This document shows positions 7,741 through 16,364 of a stretch of DNA of 64,000 bases, in pieces. The stretch lies in contig CAZXLD010000006.1 in the NCBI GenBank assembly GCA_964641965.1, positions 1 to 64,000 on the forward strand, read 5' to 3'. The notes under the pieces were generated by a model. The model was given only the letters and a program-made list of their open reading frames with translations, had not been told where the DNA came from and searched no databases. The translations under genes and the position numbers were made by a program. The first letter of the stretch is position 1. Each line of letters starts with the position of its first letter. The stretch comes from JAJDFU01 sp964641965 (GTDB lineage: Bacteria; Bacteroidota; Bacteroidia; Chitinophagales; Saprospiraceae).

Positions 7741-9627
7741 CTATTTGGTAATTCGGTGATCGTCTGTGATTTTCGGAAAGGCCATGGAAGACTTTTCCTT
7801 TTGCCCTTTGACGTAATACATATTCATATCTCCGCGCTTTTTGACCTGGATCTCGCCCCTGTACTCACAGTCAAAATGCTCTTTGATCAATTGATAGGTG
7901 TTTTCTGAAACATTGATCTTACCAATTGTAGAATAAGACTCCATCCGGGCTGCAATATTGACCGTATCTCCCCAGATATCGTAGGCAAATTTCTTGATGC
8001 CTACCACCCCGGCCACGATGGGTCCGGAATTAATACCAATGCGGATATCCAGGTGGACTTTGTTGCTTGGACCATTTGCTTTGGTTTGTTCGACAAAAGA
8101 TAAAATGTCAAAAGCAGCCAAAACCATTTTCAGAGCATGGTCTTGACTTGGAAATGGAAGGCCTCCGGCTGCCATGTAAGCATCGCCCAGAGTTTTAATC
8201 TTTTCTAGATCGTATTTTTCCATAATCTCATCAAATTTGGAAAAATAGAAATCAACGGTTTCAACCAATTGCTCGGGCGGCAAATGTTCTGCAAAGGAGG
8301 TAAAGTCTTGAAAATCAGCAAACATGACGGAGACTGAATCAAACTTTTTTGCCTTTACCCTGCCGTTATCTTTAAGCTCCATGGCCGTTTCTTCGGGTAA
8401 AATATTTTGAAGGAGGTGGTCGGATCGATTTTTCTCCGCCTCTATAATGGTCGTGGCATTTTTTATGAACCGGTTTCGCCTAAACAAACCGAATGCCAAC
8501 AGGCCAATCAAGATAAAGGCAATACTCACACTTATGACGATCAGCCTTTGATAACGCTTTTGTCCATTGAGCAGGTCGACTTCGATTTGCTTTTGAGAAA
8601 TCTGATAATCCGCACGTAAGTTAGCCATCTCCTGGACCGCATTCACATTGACCAGGCTATCCCGGTAGGCCACGTAATCCTTGTAATACCGAAGCGCTTC
8701 AATCGGATTGCCACTTCTCTCATGTAGTTCGGATAATTTCAGATTGGCATCCCGAATCTGCTCCTTTAGCCCTCTGCCTTGAGCTATCGCCAGGCTTCTT
8801 CGGGCGTAGGCTCGAGCTGATTCGAAATCCTCCCTGCCCATGTAGATGTCGGACATATAAAGATAGTAGACACAAATCGGATAAAAGTCACCTAGGTCAG
8901 TCAGTAGATCAACAGCTTTGGTCAGGTTGTCTTCTGCTTGCCGGCTGTTTTCCAACTGTGCATGTACCAAGCCTGTATTACCCAGATTATAGGCCACCCC
9001 AATCTCGTAATCCAAGGCATCAAAAAGCCGACCGGATTCCTCAAATAGCAGCAAGGCCGAGTCGAGTTTTTCCTGGTTGAAATATTCATCTCCCAGGTTT
9101 AACAGGGCTGTGGCAAGGCTGACCGAATCTTTTTCAGCTCGTAAGAAATCGATACCCTCCCGATAGTGGGTGACGGACCGCCCGTGATTTTCTAGTACCG
9201 AATATACGTCTGCAATGGCTATGTTTACTTTACCTAATTCGTGGGTGAAGTCTTCTTTTTGGGCCAGGCGGGCAGCTTCAAAATAGCTTTCCAAAGCCGG
9301 ACTTAGTTCTCCTTGTAAGCGAAGGGCATGCCCCTTTTGTAAGTGGCCGGCAATCAAATAAGCCGGATCCTCTAATTCCTGAGCGTACTCAACCAATTCC
9401 TGAGCAAAAAGAAGTATCTCTTCTCCGTCGGGATGATGCTCTGCCAGGTTCCTGAGAAGCTCTAATTTTTCCCGGCCCTCGAAACTTCCTTCCAGATAAA
9501 CCGCTTTCAGGCTATCCGCATAATAGCGATCCTGGCCCCACAGCATACCAGAGCCAAATAGCAGGATTGCCAGCACTAAAGTGACAATTGATCTTGGGGG
9601 AAATAAAAGTTGGTGGAAGGAAGACAT
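7741..9627 (-). CDS. TPR-containing membrane adenylate cyclase (class III)
   Basis: 628 residues. Domains in order: signal sequence (about 12-31), tetratricopeptide repeats (about 55-330) presumably in the periplasm, one membrane helix (about 362-382), a short linker coil with LLQNILPEETAMELK, and a class III cyclase domain (about 428-610). Metal-binding aspartates are in MFADFQDF (Asp438) and LGDAYMA (Asp482). The base-selecting positions are Lys478 (KIKTLGD) and Asp550 (AYDIWGDTVN), the pair typical of ATP rather than GTP users. Asn557 and Arg561 of NIAARMES are also present. All catalytic residues are therefore intact. It lies 34 bases after a small exported protein gene on the same strand. 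Confidence 0.92.
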   Translation of the reverse strand: MSSFHQLLFPPRSIVTLVLAILLFGSGMLWGQDRYYADSLKAVYLEGSFEGREKLELLRNLAEHHPDGEEILLFAQELVEYAQELEDPAYLIAGHLQKGHALRLQGELSPALESYFEAARLAQKEDFTHELGKVNIAIADVYSVLENHGRSVTHYREGIDFLRAEKDSVSLATALLNLGDEYFNQEKLDSALLLFEESGRLFDALDYEIGVAYNLGNTGLVHAQLENSRQAEDNLTKAVDLLTDLGDFYPICVYYLYMSDIYMGREDFESARAYARRSLAIAQGRGLKEQIRDANLKLSELHERSGNPIEALRYYKDYVAYRDSLVNVNAVQEMANLRADYQISQKQIEVDLLNGQKRYQRLIVISVSIAFILIGLLAFGLFRRNRFIKNATTIIEAEKNRSDHLLQNILPEETAMELKDNGRVKAKKFDSVSVMFADFQDFTSFAEHLPPEQLVETVDFYFSKFDEIMEKYDLEKIKTLGDAYMAAGGLPFPSQDHALKMVLAAFDILSFVEQTKANGPSNKVHLDIRIGINSGPIVAGVVGIKKFAYDIWGDTVNIAARMESYSTIGKINVSENTYQLIKEHFDCEYRGEIQVKKRGDMNMYYVKGQKEKSSMAFPKITDDHRITK

Positions 9628-9661
9628 AGCAATTCTTGGAGAATGGCTTGAGTTAGAATCT

Positions 9662-10129
9662 CTATTTGATTCTTAGTTTTGGATCGATTCTAAAGACTCC
9701 CTTTTTCCGTTCTTCTCGATTGAAGACTATGAAGAAAAGGTTATATTTCTCAATGTCTCCAGGATTTCCCTTGACCACTGTCCCTCTAACCAAGCCACGA
9801 TTTTCTCTTGCTTCCTTCAGCCTTTTCCGGTTGAAAAAACGAGCTCCTCTTACGTAATCAATCGATGTAACCCAGACCTTATCCCGATCGGGGTTGCTGC
9901 TGGATATCCCTTTCCAGACTATGATATCTCCAACTGAAACATCCAAGGTGTAGTCTTCATTGCTGATACCTGCTGGTTGGCCGAAATTACAGGTTTCACT
10001 GAGGTTCGATTTATCGACGCGCTCAGTATCTACATACAGGATAACCTGTTTAACTTCTACCAGGCGATTTGCGCTGCTTACAAGTGTAACCAAAGCAATT
10101 ATTGGCAATAACCAATTTCTGGAGTGCAT
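9662..10129 (-). CDS. small exported protein of unknown function
   Basis: 155 residues. An N-terminal hydrophobic stretch (about 6-20, WLLPIIALVTLVSSA) looks like a signal peptide. The rest is beta-rich and basic, with VSVGDIIVWKG near residue 66 and a KR-rich segment near 105-115. I do not recognise a family. It precedes the TPR-adenylate cyclase by 34 bases on the same strand, so it is probably in the same transcript; being exported, it could be a ligand or partner of the periplasmic TPR region, which is speculation. Confidence 0.6.
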   Translation of the reverse strand: MHSRNWLLPIIALVTLVSSANRLVEVKQVILYVDTERVDKSNLSETCNFGQPAGISNEDYTLDVSVGDIIVWKGISSSNPDRDKVWVTSIDYVRGARFFNRKRLKEARENRGLVRGTVVKGNPGDIEKYNLFFIVFNREERKKGVFRIDPKLRIK

Positions 10130-10420
10130 AATGGAAAAGTTTTAGGATTTACTCGGATCTAAAGTCTGTGGCTTTCGAATTTAAAGGCTTGAGATCATTC
10201 AATTGCCGGGAAGCAATGTACCTTTTTTTCAAATGTTTGAAAAATGAAGGTGCGGGAAGGTACCCGCTCATCCATTCCCCAAGAGTAAAAAAGTTAACAG
10301 CAAGTTCATAACCGCTTGATTTGGGAAAGACCTATAAGCCGGAGTTTTTCTCCTGTTTTCAAAACCCGGAAGGTGGTGCACCTTCTCCAAATGGCTGCCT
10401 TCCCCTAAAATCATCACAGA

Positions 10421-10937
10421 CCATGCGTTTCCAGTGCTTATTTGTTTGCCTATGCGTGGGTTTGGGGGGGTACCGCTTTGTTTAGTTGCCAGACTCCACC
10501 TGCACAGTTTATGGTTGAAGATGGGGTATTAACGCTACACGGCGCGATCAAGGGCAATCGACTCAGGTTGTAGGTACGTACAACAGCTACGCTCGACCGA
10601 TTGATACGATAGTGCTTGCTTTCGTAGACCGGATCATGGAACAGAATCAAGGCCAATTTAAGGCTGCGATGGATGGTGCGGTACGAAAAAATACAAGGCA
10701 AACCATCCCAACCTGCTCCAACTGAGTGAAGCCTTGGCGTATGACCATCCCGACTTTCCAACCCAGCTGAATGCCGGTTTGCGCTCCCTTGAAATTGATG
10801 TGTCTAACGATCCTACCGGGAATCGATTTTTCCAACCGGCACCTTATACCCTGTTTGAGCTCTTGGGGATCAACCAATCATTTGAGCTTCGTTCGTATCG
10901 TCTATTGCGAATATATAGCTGTACGCCAAACCCTTGA
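10421..10937 (+). pseudogene. broken Ca2+-dependent phosphoinositide phospholipase C-like gene
   Basis: No open frame spans this stretch, but successive frames give a recognisable protein. A start codon at 10421 leads into a signal or lipoprotein-like sequence (MRFQCLFVCLCVGLGG) that breaks in a G-run near 10466. From 10561 the frame reads TQVVGTYNSYARPID. From 10692, in another frame, it reads YKANHPNLLQLSEALAYDHP and then TQLNAGLRSLEIDV and FFQPAPYTLFELLGI. The order and motifs (GTHNSY, QLxxGxRSLExDV) match the PI-PLC-C1-like family. Here the GTHNSY histidine is Tyr. The C-terminal half is missing after about 10870. At least two frameshifts and a 3' truncation make it a clear relic. Confidence 0.6.
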
Positions 10938-11061
10938 AGTACGAATAGCAAGTATCCCGCAGCAGCCTGAGTACCCACTGCGAAATTGTACATAGGTTCA
11001 TTTCATTTTCCGCCATTCTAATGTCTATCTTCCGATCCAGACACAAAGCGAAAACTTACTT

Positions 11062-12420
11062 ATGATAAAGCGGATTATATTATTTGGAGCCTCGGGCGAT
11101 CTTACCGAACGGCTATGGATGCCTGCCGTTGCTCAAGTAGCCGAAGACGGTCGCCTACCGGAAGGGTTTCATATTCTAGGTTCTGCGCTGGAAGAATGGA
11201 CGGGGCAGGAGTTTCGGGACCGGATGACGGAGGCCCTGGCCCAATTTTGTGGAGGAGTGGCAGAAGAAGTTCGGCAGCAGGTTGTTCAAATGCTCGATTA
11301 TAAACCAGCAGATGTAACCAGTCCGTCGGATGTAAAAGCCTTGATTGGAGAGTCCCATGAGCCCACCCTCGTATATCTGGCCTTGCCGACCTTTTTGCTT
11401 GACAAAGCTTTTCTTGCCTTGGGTAGTGCGAATTTAAATGCAAACGATGCCGTAGCTATTGAAAAGCCTTTCGGTACCGACCTGGCCTCTGCTCAACATT
11501 TAAATGCCACCTTACAGGCTGTTTTACCCCAGCCAAAAATTTTCCGCATTGACCATTTCCTAAGTGATGACCTGGTTCGCCGTATTTTGTACTTGCGATT
11601 TTCGAATCGGATTTTTGAGCCCTTGTTGAGTGCACAACACGTTGAGCATGTCGATATCAGTTGGCTGGAAAGCCTGGCCCTGGAAGGGAGAGCCGGCTAT
11701 TATGATAAGGCCGGGGCTTTGAAAGATATGATCCAAAACCACCTCATTGAAGCCTTGAGCTTGCTGTTGCTGGAGCAGCCGGCCCGCCTGGATGAGCCTT
11801 CCTTTCGGGGCAACCGCGTAGAAGCCCTTCGAACGATTTCTACCCCTACGGAAGAAGCCATTCTAAAAGGCACGGTTCGCGCACGCTATACAGCCGGAAA
11901 TGTAAAAGGGCGGGTGATTCCCAGTTATGTAGACGAGCCTGGGGTTGATGCAAGCCGGAATACCGAAACCTATGCTTCTGTCGATCTGGAAGTGCCGAGT
12001 TCGCGTTGGTATGGCACCCGTTTTACGCTTCGGTCGGGCAAGGCCTTTGCCAATGACTTTGCAGAGATTGCCATTCACTTTAAACCGGTGCGTGGGTACC
12101 AGAGCGATATGCAAATTGATACCACGCCAAACATTCTGCGCATTGGCCTCATGGATTCCTATGTGCGATTGGATATCAATATTAAAGGGCAGGATGAACA
12201 TGTAATTCACGATACCCTAGAAATGATCTCGCCTCCCCCGAAGCGCAGTGCTTATGCCAATTTGATTGTGGAGATGTTGAAAAACAACACCATGCTCTTT
12301 ATCCGTAACGATGAAGCTGAGGAATCCTGGCGAATTATCAATCCGATTGCCGAGGCTTGGGCTAATCAAAAGGTACCCTTGCTGGAATATGCAGCAGGTG
12401 GGGCGGTGCCTGGAATTTAG
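11062..12420 (+). CDS. zwf: glucose-6-phosphate dehydrogenase family protein, divergent substrate site
   Basis: 452 residues. The N-terminal Rossmann motif is FGASGDLTERL and the EKPFG motif is at 134-138. GYYDKAGALKDMIQNH at about 212-227 keeps the catalytic histidine of the family. The key substrate motif, normally RIDHYLGKE, here reads RIDHFLSDD (162-170): Asp164 and His165 remain but the phosphate-binding lysine is Asp. The lysine normally found after GDL is also absent. G6PDH makes 6-phosphogluconolactone and NADPH. No gnd or pgl gene is adjacent. It could be a G6PDH with an altered site or an enzyme for another sugar. Confidence 0.85.
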   Translation: MIKRIILFGASGDLTERLWMPAVAQVAEDGRLPEGFHILGSALEEWTGQEFRDRMTEALAQFCGGVAEEVRQQVVQMLDYKPADVTSPSDVKALIGESHEPTLVYLALPTFLLDKAFLALGSANLNANDAVAIEKPFGTDLASAQHLNATLQAVLPQPKIFRIDHFLSDDLVRRILYLRFSNRIFEPLLSAQHVEHVDISWLESLALEGRAGYYDKAGALKDMIQNHLIEALSLLLLEQPARLDEPSFRGNRVEALRTISTPTEEAILKGTVRARYTAGNVKGRVIPSYVDEPGVDASRNTETYASVDLEVPSSRWYGTRFTLRSGKAFANDFAEIAIHFKPVRGYQSDMQIDTTPNILRIGLMDSYVRLDINIKGQDEHVIHDTLEMISPPPKRSAYANLIVEMLKNNTMLFIRNDEAEESWRIINPIAEAWANQKVPLLEYAAGGAVPGI

Positions 12421-12422
12421 GG

Positions 12423-12436
12423 ATGCTATCTGTAGC
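12423..12436. terminator. weak hairpin between convergent zwf and pxpC
   Basis: TGCTA-TCTG-TAGCA, 5-base arms, in the 18-base gap between converging genes. No T-run follows, so its role is uncertain. Confidence 0.3.
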
Positions 12437-12438
12437 AC

Positions 12439-13275
12439 TTAAACACACCCTAACCGAAATCGAAATTCACTACCCAAGGGGATCTGGTTCAACTGAGATA
12501 AATACTGCTCCTGAATGTATGCGATCCGGGGGTACCCACCCGTAGTCTGGCCATCTTGCAGGACGATAATCGGGAGTCCATTGGGTGGTAATTGCAGGAA
12601 GCCTGGTAGTACCGGAGCGCTAAAAGATAGTTGATAGGAAGTGCTTTCCAAAGGTTCACCTTGCAGTCGGATACCCATGCGATTGCTATCTGGGCTGATT
12701 CGGTAGCGGCCTGAACTGAGGACTTGTTTAGATCGTTCTGACAGCCAATCAAATTCAGGGCCGGGGCAGATTGGAAGGGTAATCTCCTCGGGGGCCAAGG
12801 CATAAAAAGGCGTCCAAGTCAGTTTATCTCCCTTTTGCAAAAGCCTTCCCTGATAACCACCCAATCGGGCATTTGAATAGGTAGAGTAGGAGTTATACAC
12901 CTGATCTACATCCAGGATGCCATCTATTCCAAGGTAGCCTCGCAGTCCTCGTATTGCGGTACGTCCTTTGAGTATCTCTCCTTTTTGGACGGTATATAGA
13001 GTATTCAAATTGATTTTTTCATCATTAAGGGTCCATCCAAAATCGGCACCCGTTATTGCAATATGAGTTGGGTCATTAAATTTGATCTGAGGAGCTATGG
13101 AGGTGCATTCGATTAAGGGAGTTGGTTCATTTTGATTTAACAACAGCCAGGCAATGCGAGCCGCATTCTGATCCATGACACCTGATTGAGGAATCGCATA
13201 AAAAGCTAACCCTTTTCGTCCCAGGTCTTGTATGCTGGTCATCAATCCCGGGTGAAGTATTTCCAGACTAGGCAT
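12439..13275 (-). CDS. pxpC: 5-oxoprolinase subunit C (biotin-dependent carboxyltransferase-like)
   Basis: 278 residues, of the allophanate hydrolase subunit 2 family. Visible motifs: HPGLMTSIQDLGRKG at the start, IPQSGVMDQNAARIA near 28-42, GADFGWTLN near 76, RGLRGYLGIDGI near 110, and FSAPVLPGFLQLPPNGLPI near 218. PxpA, PxpB and PxpC together cleave 5-oxoproline to glutamate using ATP. It is last in the operon and overlaps pxpB by 8 bases. The three-gene arrangement favours 5-oxoprolinase over urea amidolyase. Confidence 0.93.
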   Translation of the reverse strand: MPSLEILHPGLMTSIQDLGRKGLAFYAIPQSGVMDQNAARIAWLLLNQNEPTPLIECTSIAPQIKFNDPTHIAITGADFGWTLNDEKINLNTLYTVQKGEILKGRTAIRGLRGYLGIDGILDVDQVYNSYSTYSNARLGGYQGRLLQKGDKLTWTPFYALAPEEITLPICPGPEFDWLSERSKQVLSSGRYRISPDSNRMGIRLQGEPLESTSYQLSFSAPVLPGFLQLPPNGLPIIVLQDGQTTGGYPRIAYIQEQYLSQLNQIPLGSEFRFRLGCV

Positions 13276-13960
13276 TGTATTGGATTAGGGAGGTTCTGGA
13301 GCGACGCAAATTTTCGTATGTTTTTTGGTCAATAGCTACCAGTTGGATTTGATCGCCCATTTGAAATCGAACAGGTGGTAAATTGGGGGTCTCTAACAAT
13401 TGGATGGGTGTCTGCCCGATTACATGCCACCCACCCGGACTGTCGATAGCATATAGCCCGAGGTATTTTCCGCCAATGGCGAGGGAGTTGGCCTCGACGT
13501 ATTTGGATGGGGTTGTTTTTCTGGGAAGGTGGAGCGATTCTGGCAAACCATCCAGATATAGGAACCCGGGCAGAAACCCAAAAAAAGCGATGGAAAAATT
13601 AATAGACAAGAGTTTATCAATACTAGTTTGGCGAGAAAGGCCGCTTACCAATTCAATGGTAGACCAATCATCCTGTTGGGAAAAAAGAACTGGTAAGCGA
13701 TAGGTGACAGGGTTGGTGAGTTCAATTCGATCCTGGTTTCGAAGCAAATCTAAATGAGCTGTTTCAAATTGAGTATTGAGTTTTAAGCAGATTTCAATTT
13801 CGGAGACTATTACCTCTTCGATAAATTCAAAACGGCGTTCAAAGATAGCTTTACCCAATTCTTTTATTGCAATAGAGTCTGACGATCGTAGGAGCAGGAA
13901 GTCATTATTGAAATTTTGTATTTCAACAGCAGTATTATTCAATTGAAGCGATTTGGACAT
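13268..13960 (-). CDS. pxpB: 5-oxoprolinase subunit B
   Basis: 230 residues, of the KipI / allophanate hydrolase subunit 1 family. The diagnostic stretch is FFGFLPGFLYLDGLPESLHLPRK (near 127-149), followed by AIGGKYLGLYAIDSPGGWHVIG and the C-terminal VRFQMGDQIQLVAI. The N-terminal 70 residues are less conserved, as is usual. It overlaps pxpA by 26 bases upstream and pxpC by 8 bases downstream, which fits a stoichiometric complex with PxpC. Confidence 0.93.
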   Translation of the reverse strand: MSKSLQLNNTAVEIQNFNNDFLLLRSSDSIAIKELGKAIFERRFEFIEEVIVSEIEICLKLNTQFETAHLDLLRNQDRIELTNPVTYRLPVLFSQQDDWSTIELVSGLSRQTSIDKLLSINFSIAFFGFLPGFLYLDGLPESLHLPRKTTPSKYVEANSLAIGGKYLGLYAIDSPGGWHVIGQTPIQLLETPNLPPVRFQMGDQIQLVAIDQKTYENLRRSRTSLIQYNA

Positions 13961-14690
13961 GGCGTTCGATTAGAAAATCATAAATCCGTTTACTCAATGT
14001 AACAGCTCCCTCCGTATCGCTGTGCAGGCAAATGGAATCTACTTGTATTGGATGCGTTTCGCCATTCCATAGGGTAATCGTACCCTCTAAGAAGGATTCA
14101 ACTTGTTGGAGTACCTCTTGGGGCGTATGAAGAACGGCTCCCTCCAATTGGCGGCTTCGCAGCTTGCAGATTTGTTGGTATCTCCTGTCGGCAAAGCCTT
14201 CGTTGACCATATACATGCCGTGTTTTTCACCCATTTCTACCGCTGGAGTTTGAGCCAGGAGGTAAATTTTTAAGCTGGGGTCAATTTCTTTGACCAATTG
14301 CATAAAAGCTTCAGCCAGGAATGTATTGACTGCCATATCATTGTACAAGGCTCCATGGGGTTTAACATGATGGAGTTTTCCACCCAGACTTTCCACCATC
14401 CCCTTGATGGCAGAGATCTGATAGCGGAGTTCAGGTAGCAGAATGGTCAGATCTATGTCTAGCGACTGCCTGCCAAAGTGTTTGGTATCGTTGTAGGAGG
14501 GATGCGCCCCTACTTTCACCTGGTGCGCCAGAGCGGATCGAATGGTTTGCTCGATTAGAGCCGGATGGCCGCTATGAAACCCACAGGCCACATTACAAGA
14601 CGAGATGTAAGGCATGATGGTCTTATCGAAGTTTTTTTCCTGGCCGGGCTTGAGTTCGCCCATATCGCAGTTGAGGTCGAGGGTGAGCAT
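13935..14690 (-). CDS. pxpA: 5-oxoprolinase subunit A (LamB/YcsF family)
   Basis: 251 residues. Typical N-terminus LDLNCDMGE, then SSCNVACGFHSGHP near 31-44, VKVGAHPSYND near 58, HHVKPHGALYNDMA near 107, and a C-terminal QVDSICLHSDTEGA. PxpA is the catalytic subunit that opens the 5-oxoproline ring after activation by PxpB/PxpC. It is first in the operon; no promoter box matching TAnnTTTG was found upstream. Confidence 0.95.
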   Translation of the reverse strand: MLTLDLNCDMGELKPGQEKNFDKTIMPYISSCNVACGFHSGHPALIEQTIRSALAHQVKVGAHPSYNDTKHFGRQSLDIDLTILLPELRYQISAIKGMVESLGGKLHHVKPHGALYNDMAVNTFLAEAFMQLVKEIDPSLKIYLLAQTPAVEMGEKHGMYMVNEGFADRRYQQICKLRSRQLEGAVLHTPQEVLQQVESFLEGTITLWNGETHPIQVDSICLHSDTEGAVTLSKRIYDFLIERHVQIASIE

Positions 14691-14856
14691 TCTAAGAATA
14701 TGAGTAGGGTTCCGGTAATTTAGCTAGATACGTTGAATTGAGGGATGGGGCAATTTACACAAAGAAATAAATCAATATTTCTTCCCAAAGTCGTTCACAC
14801 TTTGAGTAGTAATTGTGTCAAATGGAATAAAGCAATATTCACTTAAAAACTGTACT

Positions 14857-15210
14857 ATGGACAAGCCGTGGAAAAAGGCAAACGAAACCCTGAATCAATT
14901 GCTCGAAGAGGGAAGAGCTATGGAAGCCTTTGATACATACTACGCAGAATCAGTCGTTATGCAAGAAAATGAAACAGAGCCAAGAGTAGGTAAACCTTTA
15001 AATCGAGAGCAGTGTGGTGCTTTTGTCCAGATGCATCCCGATCTGAAGCTTACGGTATTGTCAACTGCTTATGGAGACCGGATTTCTTTTCAGGAAGTCC
15101 AGTTCGATTATACAGATGAGCAAGGGGAAAAGGTCCAATATTCAGAAGTGGCCGTTCGACAATGGGAAAACGGGCTAATAAGCCGGGAAAAGTTTTATTA
15201 CGCAACCTAA
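14857..15210 (+). CDS. SnoaL-like (NTF2 fold) protein
   Basis: 117 residues from the ATG at 14857; an in-frame ATG further upstream would add 14 poorly hydrophobic residues and has no better start signal. The pattern LLEEGRAMEAFDTYYAESVVMQENE followed by GKPLNREQ, then beta strands ending EVAVRQWENGLISREKFYY, is that of small SnoaL-like cone-barrel proteins. The substrate is unknown. It sits 11 bases before a sigma factor gene. Some ECF sigma factors carry a SnoaL-like domain at their C-terminus; here a separate neighbouring gene is seen, so a functional link is possible but only inferred. Confidence 0.75.
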   Translation: MDKPWKKANETLNQLLEEGRAMEAFDTYYAESVVMQENETEPRVGKPLNREQCGAFVQMHPDLKLTVLSTAYGDRISFQEVQFDYTDEQGEKVQYSEVAVRQWENGLISREKFYYAT

Positions 15211-15221
15211 ATCCCCAGCTC

Positions 15222-16037
15222 ATGGAAGAGACATCATTGGAAGAGCTGGTCGAGCAAGCAATTGCAGGCAATAAACAGGCCCTTGAACAATTGATCATTT
15301 CGATTCAGGATTATGTATACAATTTGGCGGTTCGATTTTTTTGGAATCCACTGGATGCGCAAGATGCCTGCCAGGAGATTCTCTTGAAGATTATTACTCA
15401 CCTTTCCAGCTTTCAGCATAGGAGCACATTCAAGACTTGGGTGTATCGGGTAGCTACCAATTATTTGTTGAATGCCAAGCGTACACAATACGAAAGCTTG
15501 ACTTTTGAAGAGGGAGCGGTTCATTTGGAAAAGGGCAGGGAATATCCCTCCTATGAAGGAGCAGACAAAAATATATTGCTAGAAGAAGTCAAAATCAATT
15601 GCACCACCAGCATGCTGATCTGCCTTTCCAGGCCCTTACGATTAACCTATCTGATAGGGGAAATCTTGGAATACAACAGTAGGGAAGGGGCTTACATCCT
15701 CGATATTTCACCTCAAACATTTCGCAAGAGACTTTCGCTGGCCAGGAATCGGATTCGGGCATTCATGGCACACCATTGCGGCCTTTACCATCCGAAGAAT
15801 CCATGCCGGTGTGCTCAGCAGATTTCGTACAGCCTTGCTATCGGGTGGTTTGATCCGAAGAATCTCAACTTTGTCAAACTGGAAAAAGGTATAATGGAAG
15901 CCAAAGAGAAGATTGATACTTTTATGGACGAAGTTGCCATTTTTCACACCCACCCGGAATATTCTACACCTGGCCGGGTTTTGGATAACATTAGAGATTT
16001 GTTGGATAACGCGGATTATGCGTTCCTGCGGTACTAA
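15222..16037 (+). CDS. ECF-type RNA polymerase sigma factor with cysteine-rich tail
   Basis: 271 residues from the ATG at 15222, 11 bases after the SnoaL-like gene. Region 2 is about residues 30-80, with FFWNPLDAQDACQEILLKI followed by FKTWVYRVATNYLLNAKR. Region 4 is about 150-180, with ISPQTFRKRLSLARNRIRAF. After region 4 comes HHCGLYHPKNPCRC and then about 75 more residues. This Cys/His cluster could bind metal and act as a sensor, which is inference. No anti-sigma gene is adjacent. It may control its own SnoaL neighbour or the following glycosidase. Confidence 0.85.
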   Translation: MEETSLEELVEQAIAGNKQALEQLIISIQDYVYNLAVRFFWNPLDAQDACQEILLKIITHLSSFQHRSTFKTWVYRVATNYLLNAKRTQYESLTFEEGAVHLEKGREYPSYEGADKNILLEEVKINCTTSMLICLSRPLRLTYLIGEILEYNSREGAYILDISPQTFRKRLSLARNRIRAFMAHHCGLYHPKNPCRCAQQISYSLAIGWFDPKNLNFVKLEKGIMEAKEKIDTFMDEVAIFHTHPEYSTPGRVLDNIRDLLDNADYAFLRY

Positions 16038-16364
16038 GTTGAAAAATCCGGTTTAACAAGGAGGGTTTTATTGCTGAGCATTGGTCATTTCAATACTCGA
16101 CCGTTTCTCCGGCTTCTATCATTGGGTCGTGCTGATTGGTCATGGCAAATCCTAATGGGAGGCCTGATCACTGAATAAATAGACAGTTGCTGGCAAGGAG
16201 CTTCTGATTGAATTTGGATGTAAGGGTAAAAGGCAAGGAAAAGAGTCCCATAATTAGATGAATGCCATTTTTTCCGGCCTCGACAGAGAGAAAGTGGCTT
16301 TTAAATACGCAAATCCTGAAATGGTAAAAGATCAAGTTTTTGTCCTTCACAATCTCAGGGATAT
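16038..16364. other. 327-base intergenic region before the GH3 gene
   Basis: No gene, no strong hairpin and no exact TAnnTTTG box seen. The sequence is of mixed composition without tandem repeats. Confidence 0.4.
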
